From NCBI GenBank assembly GCA_028641055.1, contig CM054062.1, forward strand, positions 11,612,305 to 11,676,304: 64,000 nt of DNA. Reading direction: 5' to 3'. The first letter of the stretch is position 1. Every line of letters begins with the position of its first letter. Position numbers and translations under genes: made by a program. Of the stretch, positions 35,739 through 44,195 are shown one piece after another. Source of the DNA: Alopecurus myosuroides. Its lineage: Eukaryota > Streptophyta > Magnoliopsida > Poales > Poaceae. Below the pieces are notes generated by a model, which made no database searches, had not been told where the DNA came from, and was given only the letters and a program-made list of their open reading frames with translations.

Positions 35739-35837
35739 TAAATTAACAGATGCTCCATGGTGCCCATGCTCCTGTACACAATATTGAACATTATTTTGTA
35801 CAGGAGCATGGGCACCATGGAGCATCTGTTAATTTAC
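35738..35837. mobile_element. Perfect foldback MITE (100 bp)
   Basis: Arms 35738-35778 and 35797-35837 are perfect 41-bp inverted repeats with an 18-base loop. The arm begins GTAAATTAACAGATGCTCC. It is surrounded by TA repeats, so the TSD cannot be read with certainty. The family is not identified. Perfect arms mean either recent insertion or gene-conversion-like repair. Confidence 0.75.
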
Positions 35838-35872
35838 TTATATATATATATATACACAACAATATGGTTAGG

Positions 35873-35875
<3 letters not shown>

Positions 35876-35934
<59 letters not shown>
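35876..35934. repeat. (TA)n microsatellite, long run
   Basis: About 59 bp of pure TA. The ORFs that read poly-YI across it are artefacts. Confidence 0.95.
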
Positions 35935-35937
<3 letters not shown>

Positions 35938-36566
35938 CAGGCAATGAAGAACGAGATGAGGTAGAAAAAAATCACTTACAGAACGTAGCAACTCAGCATA
36001 GATTTGTCAAGCTCGCGCAGATTGAACAGCTGGAACAATTCACTCATATGAACTTCTACAGAGTACCGTTTGGTGTGATGCTCCTCTGTAACATCCGCAT
36101 AAACATATTCTTTGTCGGTCCATGTTATGTAATTCTTGTACCAACGTAGCAGATTTCGCATTTGTGGTGCTAGACTCTTTTTCTGCGCAGGCTCGACGAG
36201 AGGCCCATTCCGCACATATTGTAATGCTACCTCACTAGTTGGCACATCCTCAAGGTCTAACGAGGCACGAAGAGTCAAACCTATCTCGGCTGCTTGTTTC
36301 ATGGCACTCGCTACAGTCAATCCAAGTGCTGCCGCAGCTGCTATGATCTCGGGGTCCTCTTCCGGACCGGCTTTCACTATGAGCGGGGGGATCGATTGTT
36401 TATTCTGCATCCCGAGCTGGTCAACTTGTTTCCCGCTTTTTTTACTTCCTTCTTTCTCCTCCTTCAATATTTCTGCTTGCCTACGAAGTTCACGTCCATA
36501 GTCGTCAGGCATATTCAGCTCGGCTTGGGACGGTGTCGTCAAAAAATCCTTATCCCACTTCTTTTG

Positions 36567-36662
36567 CTTCTAGAACTGCTGGTGTCACCTTCCCTTGGGC
36601 TTAGGTCTTGGCCTTGGACCGGGTAGCCTCACCCGATAGGTCCAGGACTCATCCCTTCGTCA
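36567..36662 (-). repeat. Element A 5' LTR, part 2
   Basis: CTTCTAGAACTGCTGG to CTTCGTCA matches 9361-9457, completing the LTR. It is followed by TSD ATAAT (36663-36667). Confidence 0.9.
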
Positions 36663-36700
36663 ATAATAGCATCAAGCCTTTCACTTAAAGAGGAGGTTTC
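36663..36700 (-). pseudogene. H gag, middle sliver between two insertions
   Basis: These 38 bases hold TSD ATAAT of element A, then 28 bases of gag, then TSD GTTTC of element B. On minus the frame joins the N-terminal gag (59488) to the C-terminal gag (8962) without a stop or shift. The insertion points of A and B are only 33 bp apart in the uninterrupted gene. Confidence 0.85.
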
Positions 36701-37255
36701 TGTCGGATATATACCAAATAGGGGTATATCAGATGGTAGTCAAAGTGCCGGATTACCAGGGTGGCCCAAGCGGTAGTGGGCTGTGGTCCATTGGGCGGCC
36801 CAGTAACTCGACGCACAGAAGCCGGATTCTAGAAGGACCCGGATCACGGCCCACGTGATCCGGCTTGGAGGAGAAGACGGATTCCTTACTTTCCAAGTTA
36901 TAGTTACCGTAGTCTTCTAGGTTTCCTATTCTGTAAGCCCTAATCCGGCTATTATATAAAGCCGGACGGGAGATAAGTTTGATAAGTAACGAATAACAGA
37001 GAAGAAGCTATAGGCTAACTCGTCGGGAAGTTGATCCTCAGCGAATAGCTAGATCCAAACCTCACATTGTAATTCTATATCTAGGCTTTAGTCCTGATTA
37101 GTGAGAAGTGCAGGAGTAGGCACGTCATACTGTCGCGACGTACCGAACCTGGGTAAATCCTGTGTTCACTGTTCACCACGCGATCCCGTTACCCCACGTC
37201 TCTACCGTAGTCTCATGGCACCCCCGTCTATGAAAACTACTATGATTTCTCGACA
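36701..37255 (+). repeat. Element B 5' LTR (555 bp)
   Basis: Full copy of 58928-59482. It contains TATATAAA at 36953-36960, and the perfect inverted repeat CCGGATCACG / CGTGATCCGG (36839-36848 and 36854-36863), which embeds a G-box CACGTG at 36852-36857, about 100 bp before the TATA box. The gag ATG (37215) lies inside the LTR. Confidence 0.9.
36953..36960 (+). promoter_or_regulatory. TATA box of element B LTR promoter
   Basis: TATATAAA is followed by a GC-rich CCGGACGGG, with transcription expected near 36985. The same box lies at 59180-59187 in the 3' LTR. Confidence 0.65.
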
Positions 37256-38434
37256 GTTGGCGCCCACCGTGGGGCAAACGACGTCAGGCGTGAAGTTCCG
37301 ATCTGGGATACTCGGCGGAATCGGAAGATCAATCACTGTCGGAAGCCTGGAGTTCGCCGACGACGTCGGACGCTTCCTCGACAACGGATCCTACATACCG
37401 GCGCAAAACCACCTGGTAAGTGCCTGCGTGTTATCGATCGGATCTGCTAACATCTTTATCGGACTAACTGCAAAAGCAATGGGGTTTTGCGGTGGAAGCA
37501 AATATTTCCCACCCGCCCTATACCCAGTCGAAGATGACTATGATACCGGATTCTGCTCAGATCGCCGACAAAAAAGTGATACACACTTTATCGGCATGGT
37601 GCAATCCGAAGTCGCCGAAAGCACGGATGACGGAAATCTCGTGCAAGAGGCAGACAAAAACACACCCGTCACAGAGACGGAAGATCCGACACCCGTCATA
37701 CAGGCGGAAGATCCGACATCTGTCAACATGACAATGAACTCGGAAGCTGACTCTGTACTAGCCGCCATTGAGGCGAGATTAGAATCAGAAACCGGATCAG
37801 ATGATTTTGATTCCGAAGACGAAGACGTGGACGCCTTCGAAAGGAAAGTTAAATATTTTCAAGAGGGATTCCATGAAGTACTAATGGCGAAACCGGCTGA
37901 TACCACGGACGCCAGCAGCCAGGAAAGCCCTAAAACTCCTCCGCCAGAGGAAGAGAGAGAAGACGGAGAAACTTCTCCGATATTTCCTAATGTAAAGGAA
38001 CTGACAGAAGATGAGCCTGTCAAAAAGCCTCCCTCTTCCAAGAAAAAGCACCGCGCTGCTAAGAAAATCCAATACAAAATCCGAAAGAAAAAATCAGCTG
38101 ATCTAGCTGATGAAAACCTGGAAGTAGGAGATGCTAGCGGAACAAAGCCTGCGGAAAAGAAAATCAAAGAAATCCTTGCTCCGCCAATGACGGAACAGGA
38201 AGAACAGCAGCTGTTGCAAACGCCAGTGGGATTAAACGAACCCCCTGAGATGCTGGAAGCCAGGAGACGAGCTTTCCAACGGCAACAGCAACATCTACTC
38301 AGAACTCGTGAACACCTCCAAAAAACCCAGGATGACATTAAGCTCATGAAGGAAGAAATCGAGGAGTACGAGAGAAAGAATAGATCTGGCATTAAACCTA
38401 CAAGGTTACCCGGAATCGTAAGACCGGAAGTACT
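37215..38434 (+). pseudogene. Element B gag, N-terminal part
   Basis: The open frame begins at ATG 37215 inside the LTR, reads across the PBS as RQLAPTVG and continues to the insertion point of C (GTACT at 38430-38434). It is acidic (DSEDEDVDAFERK), then has a Lys-rich stretch (KKKHRAAKKIQYKIRKKK) and a predicted coiled coil (QKTQDDIKLMKEEIEEYERK). The same frame resumes at 49062. C's LTR supplies a false C-terminus to 38459. Gag is the particle protein; this part precedes the conserved gag core. Confidence 0.7.
37258..37275 (+). promoter_or_regulatory. Element B primer-binding site
   Basis: TGGCGCCCACCGTGGGGC lies two bases after the LTR end, where minus-strand cDNA synthesis would begin. 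The matching tRNA is not assigned here. Element C has the identical site at 38911-38928. Confidence 0.75.
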
Positions 38435-38908
38435 TGATGGAGGGATGATAACCCGGTAGGCCAACACCAAGGTGTAACCCGGCCCAATGGACGCTGCGCA
38501 AGATCCGGCTAAAGATAAGGAAGCTTCTGGAAGGCCCAAGTTCATGGGCCTAGTAACCCGGATTGTGGGTTACGATAAGGAAAGCTAGGGTTTGTATGCA
38601 GTGTCCGGGTAGGATTCAGGGTGTGCCTTGGAGGGCGAGCCGGGGGTCCAGGTGCTTTATAAACCGGCCCCTAGGACTAGTTGAGGGGGATCCAAGAGTT
38701 CTAACAATATCGTTTGATATCGAGCATCCAGTGTAATACGAGAGTTGAGTTAATATATCGAGGTCGGAGACTCGGCGACTTGATTGCCGGCTACCAGATC
38801 GAGTTCCATCATGTTTTCCTCCGAGCTAAACCCTCTCCCAAACGCCTGTGTCGTCTTGCCCCAAGATCAGTTACCCCCGGTAACGTCTGCCGTGATTATC
38901 CCACGACA
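38435..38908 (+). repeat. Element C 5' LTR (474 bp)
   Basis: TGATGGAGGG to CCACGACA, matching 48588-49061 with three differences. TATAAA is at 38658-38663 after GGTGCTT. Confidence 0.92.
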
Positions 38909-40280
38909 GTTGGCGCCCACCGTGGGGCCTGCGTCCAAAGGTGTTTACATCACGGGAGAAGCTCGGAAAAATATGGAGAATCTAGTCATCGGCGAGATCT
39001 ACATCGACCACGAAGGAGAGAAGATGGTGGACGATTTCGGCTGGGGGGCAGAGTCGGATCACCTCGAATCCGGATCTATCGTGACAATCGGCCAGATCAG
39101 CATCTTCATCGGTATGGTACGTACATCTGGTTTTAAAGGACAATATCATGTGCACACTACAGGAACTTCTAATAGGGACAAGAAGATACTGAAGCAAGCG
39201 GTAAATTCGGTTTCCTCGGCTGTCCCGGGATACCTGAGATGGTCAGAACAAGATGTAACTTGGAGCAGAAGAGATCACCTGGAAAGAATAGAACACGCGG
39301 GAGTCTTAGCATTGGTAGTCGCACCACAGGTCAATGGTTACGAGTTGAAAAAGGTCCTGATGGATGGTGGAAGCAGCATCAATATTCTGTATTGGGAAAC
39401 CTTCTTACGCATGGATCTCAAGGAGTCTCAGCTACAGAAAAGCTCAACAATTTTTCATGGGATAGTGCCGGTTCACTCAGCATGCCCCGAGGGAAAAATC
39501 ACATTGGAAGTAGCTTTTGGAGAATCAAAGGATAATTATCGAGTCGAGTGGCTCACTTTCGAGGTGGTTAAATTGCGCAGCCCTTATCACGCGCTGTTCG
39601 GAAGACCGGCTTATGCTAAATTCATGGCTAGGCCGTGTTATGTATATTTACAGCTAAAAATCCCGGGTCCTAAACAAACCATCACCATACATGGAAGCCG
39701 GGATATAGCAGCTGAGTGCGATGAAGGAGATTCGGTAATGGCCGAGCAGGCTTGCAGAAAAGAGGAACTCAAGTATTACCGGTCTCAAGTAGATCCGGAT
39801 GACAGAACAGCATTGAAAAGGCCGAATACTGAAGACGAGAGGGCAAAATTCAAGGCAGCACAAGACACTAAGATGATAGCTTTTGTTGAAGGTGATCCCG
39901 CTAAGCAATTCACTATAGGGTCTAACCTGGACAGCGAGCAGGAGAAGGCACTTGTGGAGTTTATTCGTTCAAATGCGGACGTGTTCGCCTGGACGCCTAG
40001 TGACATGCCGGGTATCCCTACAGAATTGGCAGAGCACAGTTTGCATGTAGACCCCAAGTCCAGGCCTGTGAAGCAGGGCCTGCGGAAGATGAATGAGGAA
40101 AGAAGGAAAGCTATAGGAGAAGAAATCGCGCGGCTGCTGACAGCCGGCTTCATCATGGAAGTATTTCACCCGGATTGGTTAGCAAATCCGGTTCTCGTGA
40201 TGAAAAAGACCAATGAGTGGAGGATGTGCATTGATTTTACGAGTCTCAACAAGCATTGCCCAAAGGATCCGTTTGCATAA
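38784..40280 (+). pseudogene. Element C leader-protease-RT ORF without gag core
   Basis: A 498-codon open frame starts in the LTR, crosses the PBS, and after about 70 residues of gag leader enters the protease (LMDGGSSINILYWETF), skipping the gag core that B has. It continues through IVPVHSACPEGKITLEV, FGRPAYAKFMA and the RT start (MPGIPTELAEHSL; WRMCIDFTSLNKHCP) to TAA at 40278-40280, where homologues have Leu. The loss of roughly 1.5 kb of gag kept the frame open. A product would lack the particle protein, so C would need gag from another element. Confidence 0.75.
38911..38928 (+). promoter_or_regulatory. Element C primer-binding site
   Basis: TGGCGCCCACCGTGGGGC, two bases after the LTR, identical to B's PBS. 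The reading frame crosses it as RQLAPTVG, as in B. Confidence 0.75.
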
Positions 40281-42257
40281 CCAAGGATAGACCAGATCAT
40301 AGACGCGGTAGCTGGAAGTGACCTATTATGTTTTCTGGACGCATATTCCCGGTATCATCAGATTAAGCTCAAGAGGGAGGATTGGGAGAAAACATCATTT
40401 ATAACCCCTTTTGGGGCCTTTTGTTACAAAACTATGACGTTTGGATTGAAGAACGCTGGCGCAACTTATCAACGGTGTATACAGAAGTGCTTTGAGGACC
40501 AAATTGGACGCAATGTCCATGCTTATGTCGATGATGTGGTTATCAAGACCAGGAAGGCAGAGACATTTATCGACGATCTGAAGGAGACGTTCAAAAACTT
40601 AAGGAGGTATCAGATGAAGCTTAACCCGACGAAGTGTGTATTTGGAGTTCCAGCTGGGAAATTACTCGGCTTTATCGTTTCCGGGAGAGGAATTGAGGCA
40701 AACCCAGATAAAATAAAAGCTATCCAGAATCTGAAAAAGCCGGAAAATTTGAAGCATGTTCAAAAGCTCACGGGCTGCGTAGCAGCCTTGAGCCGATTTA
40801 TATCCAGACTCGGAGAAAAAGCAATACCCTTGTACCGGCTCTTGAGGAAATCCGATAAATTCGTGTGGGATCAAGAGGCAGATGAAGCGTTCGAGGCACT
40901 AAAGAAGCAGTTATCTGAAGCACCAGTCCTAGCGGCCCCGGGTCCTAAAGAGCCCATGCTGCTATATGTAGCAGCGGGCCCCCGAGCCGTTAGTGCAGTA
41001 GTGGTTGTGGAGCGTAAAGAGGATGGGAAAGGTTACCCGGTCCAGAGACCGGTTTATTACGTCAGCGAGGTATTATCAGAGGCAAAGCAGCGCTATCCGC
41101 ACTGGCAAAAGCTGGTTTTCAGGGTCTTTATGGCCAGCCGGAAACTGAAGCCGTATTTTCAGGAACACCCCATAACAGTGGTAAGTTCGATACCAATGTC
41201 AGATATCATAAGAAACTCGGATGCAACAGGAAGAATAGCCAAGTGGGCAATAGAGATGGGAGATTATCACATCAACTATGAGCCCAGGTCAGCAATCAAA
41301 TCTCAGGCTTTGGTCGATTTCGTTAATGACTGGACACACACAGGCATGACCACCATGGTTCCAAACTCCGACTCTTGGATTATACACTTTGATGGATCCA
41401 AGCAATACGAGGGATCAGGACCTAGGGTGGTGCTAACATCACCCAAAGGAGACAAACTGAGTTACGTGCTACAGATTCATTTTGATTGTTCCAACAACGT
41501 GGCCGAGTATGAGGCCCTATTGCACGGCTTAAAGGTAGCCAAGGAGATGAACATTAAGAGGATACGATGCTTTGGAGATTCGGACCTTGTAGTACAGCAG
41601 GTATCAGGAACTTGGGATAGAAAGGACGCAACTATGGCAGCATACCGTGGAGAGGTTGATAGGGTCGCAGGATGTTTCTCCGGATATGAGGTGGAGCACA
41701 TAGACAGAAGAAAGAATGAGGCAGCAGACGCCCTCGCTAGACTCGGCTCGCGCAGAGAGGCGGTTCCACCTAACGTCTTCCTGGATGAATTATGGCGACC
41801 ATCAGTTAAAACCGAGTCTGAGGAAGAACTGGCAAATCAAAACCCGGATTTGGATCTCGTGGCCACAGTACGCGCTGTTCCCGAGTGGACAGAACCGTTT
41901 TTGGCCTACCTATCACGAGGCGAGTTACCACAGCAGGAGGTGTTAGCAAGGCAAATTTTGAGGCGAGCAAAGAGATATTCTATCATCAATGGGGAGTTAT
42001 ACAAGAGAAGTGCAGCAGGAGTCTTTTTGCGCTGTGTAGCACCAGAAGAAGGCCGACAGATTCTTAAGGAAATCCATGAAGGTGATTGTGGGCATCATGC
42101 ATCCATAAGATCCCTTGTGGCCAAAGCTTATCGACACGGATTTTTCTGGCTCACGGCTCTAGCAGACGCGGAGCGCTTAGTGGCAAGGTGTGACGGATGT
42201 CAAAGGTACGCTCGCCAAACCCACGTGCCGGCTATGGAATTACGGACTATTCGTTAA
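40281..42257 (+). pseudogene. Element C RT, RNase H and integrase N-terminus
   Basis: The frame continues directly after the TAA. RT shows LCFLDAYSRYHQI, MTFGLKNAGATYQR and an intact YVDD at 40524-40535. RNase H has HFDGSKQYEGSG, EYEALLHGL, FGDSDLVVQQ and NEAADALARLG. The integrase zinc module reads GDCGHHASIRS and RCDGCQRYARQTH. It ends at TAA 42255-42257 after a frameshift near 42245. C has the best preserved RT in the window; one stop and later frameshifts are its defects. The enzyme set would copy element RNA to DNA in cytoplasmic particles. Confidence 0.85.
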
Positions 42258-43161
42258 CTTGGTCGTTCGCTGTTTGGGGTATGGACATGGTTGGTCCCTT
42301 TCACATGTCACCTTGCAAGAAGACACATCTTTTGGTGGCTATTGATAAGTTTAGTGGGTTGAGGTTATGCCAGTCACCAATTGTGAAGCAGTTACAGCGG
42401 TCAAGTTCCTGAAAAGAATTATCTATCGGTTCGGGTATCCCCACAGTATAATTACCGACAATGGAACCAACATGTCCCTTGGCGCAATGGAGAAGTTTTG
42501 TGGTCACAATGGAATCCGGCTTGACGTAGCATCAGTGGCTCATCCGCAGGCCAATGGACAAGTGGAGAGGGCAAACCAAGAATTACTTCGTGGACTAAAA
42601 CCACGACTGCGAGTACCTTGCATTAGGGCTGCGGGTGCATGGGTCGAAGAACTACCTTCCGTGGTCTGGGGTATCAACACTACACCTAACAGATCTATTC
42701 AGATGACACCATTCTTCATGGTCTATGGTGCGGAAGCAGTGCTGCCGAGTGATATTATTCATGATTCACCTCGAGTATCAGCTTACGTCGAGGTAGAGAA
42801 CGAGAAGACCCGGCAGGATGCCGTAGATATGTTAGAAGAACAAAGGGAACAAGCCCTGAAAAGATCAGCCATATATCAGCAAGATTTACGGAGGTATCAT
42901 AGCCGGCGCGTGAAAACCCGGGTATTCCAGGAAGGAGACTTGGTTCTGCGCCTGGTACAGTCAAACGAAGGAAGACACAAGTTATCACCACCATGTGAAG
43001 GGCCGTTTATCATAAGCCGGAATCTGCACAACGGATCGTATTACCTGGTAGATGCAAGGGAAGAGTCGGCTACAGTTAATGACACCGCTCATACCACTTT
43101 GTCTATGCAGGAAAGAGACAGACCATGGAACGTGGCTCAGCTACGTCCCTACTATACTTAA
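42258..43161 (+). pseudogene. Element C integrase core and C-terminus
   Basis: The core begins in another frame with FAVWGMDMVGPFHM (first Asp), then a 4-base loss near 42352 shifts frame. From 42367 it is open to 43161 with SIITDNGTNM (second Asp), PQANGQVERANQ (Glu), TPFFMVYGAEAVLPSD, a GDLVLRL segment and CEGPFII, ending at TAA. All catalytic acids are present but in two frames, so the protein is not made as one chain. Confidence 0.85.
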
Positions 43162-44195
43162 TATAGACTATATTGGCAAGTGGAGTTGCACGATGTAATA
43201 GGCGGCAGGTTTCAGACGCACTCTTTTCCTATCCAGGGCACCTTTGGGGACTGGGTGGGTTTTTAATGAGGCGGCTTGCTGACCTAACTTTTGCATGTCA
43301 AGTAAAGAGGTGGTTATTCTTACGTTCTTCACTCTCCATATGTTGCGTATATATAGGTCTTGGGGGCTGATTGCTTGAATAGCACAGTTACAAGCTCAAT
43401 GACCCAGCCTTGATGCCTATGAGTTATAAGGGCCGGTTGTTCGCAAACGAGCACGGCTGCAATCTTATAACCGGACAAAGTAGCCAACTTTTCTTACTTA
43501 AGCTCGATGTGACTCGCACTAAAGTGGCATGATTTGCTCGCTTACGATTACAATCAGTCATGAAGCCCAATTGGACTTGCCTGACCCTGTTTTCGTATAG
43601 ATGTAACAACATGGTATCCACGCGAAAGCCGTCTTATAGTACAAGATTGTCAAAAGGGTCATCTAAACCACAAGTTATGCAGAGTACAGGGCTAATAGCC
43701 GAAAACTCAATGTTTATCAAGCATAACTTCAATACCTATGTGAAACGGCTCTGGGTTTGGGCTTAACAGCAAACAACTTGTTCTATTGAAAGGACTACAC
43801 ATCCCAGACTCGGCATTTTTGGTCTTGGGGGCTGGGGATTTCGAAAAAGGAAAATTTGTTCAGTTGCTAGAAGCTCAAAAAACTCAAACATCCGAGTTTT
43901 GGGGTCTTGGGGACTTAGAGAAAAGTCCGCTTGTCAAAATCCATGAAACTCGGAAACCGAGTCTCACATAAGGAACCATAAAGAAAGTCGGATATCAAGA
44001 ATGAGTGGGCTCAAAGATGGATAAATATAAAATCATCCCAACATTCAGAAGAGGCACAAAGCGTATCAAGAACTTAAAGTGCATTACAAATTTTGGTACC
44101 AGCATCAATGGTTCACAGGCGCATCATCAAGAAATAATTGTTTAAACGGCCTATTGACCGACTGACGCATATGGCACAGCATCAGGTCACAAGTA
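43162..44195 (+). mobile_element. Element C spacer after integrase
   Basis: About 1 kb separates the pol stop from the 3' end of the antisense gene. It contains two similar GGTCTTGGGG segments (near 43820 and 43905), but no coding similarity. The short ORFs are not supported. Confidence 0.5.

Larger units (their letters stand above)
34837..36542 (-). pseudogene. CACTA second-ORF protein, Ulp1-type cysteine protease
   Basis: Three or four minus-strand exons are visible. 35976-36542 is a Glu/Ala-rich region with LVEPAQKKSLAPQMRN. 35427-35679 has VNGYVLQRHPEDVEKDLYKF. About 35281-35385 reads HWILLNIELHTSRVLIMDSM, with the catalytic His-Trp and the Asp. 34837-35175 has KQPPGTNVCGYYVCENIR, with the Gln and the catalytic Cys. 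This is the Ulp1 (SUMO-protease-like) C48 domain that plant CACTA elements often carry. AT repeats and a hairpin element occupy an intron. The 5' exons are lost, so it is a remnant. Confidence 0.75.
34346..36566 (-). mobile_element. CACTA transposon fragment, one end only
   Basis: The left end is CACTGGTAGAAAATAGGCCT, a CACTA terminal inverted repeat, followed by subterminal copies of CCTTTAGTCCCGGTT and TTTAGTCGCG in both orientations (34365-34555). Inside lie minus-strand exons of the CACTA Ulp1-like second ORF. The right end should be CAGTG but is coding-like sequence that stops at 36566, where the LTR resumes with no LTR base lost. The transposase gene and other terminus are missing. Confidence 0.8.
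8968..36662 (-). mobile_element. Element A: Tat-type Gypsy retrotransposon, minus strand, with nested insertions
   Basis: Boundaries are fixed by LTRs starting TGTCGAATATGC and ending CGTCA, and by identical 5-bp TSDs ATAAT at 8963-8967 and 36663-36667. The order on minus is 5' LTR, PBS, gag, protease, RT, RNase H, integrase, then an antisense gene, a palindromic array, the PPT and the 3' LTR. Integrase lies before the antisense gene as in Tat-lineage elements. G (12.4 kb) interrupts integrase and a CACTA fragment (2.2 kb) interrupts the 5' LTR. LTR divergence is about 6% by eye. All ORFs are broken. Confidence 0.9.

Noticed and set aside
35750..35991. ORFs of 61-130 codons across the TA repeats
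   Set aside because: They only translate the microsatellite and the hairpin element.
36566..36570. GCT at the right CACTA border as a true 3-bp TSD
   Set aside because: It differs from CCT on the left by one base and no CAGTG terminus precedes it, so a truncation is the simpler reading.
37859..38545. 228-codon minus-strand ORF opposite B gag
   Set aside because: It is a shadow of the gag frame, Ser-rich from antisense reading, and runs into C's LTR.
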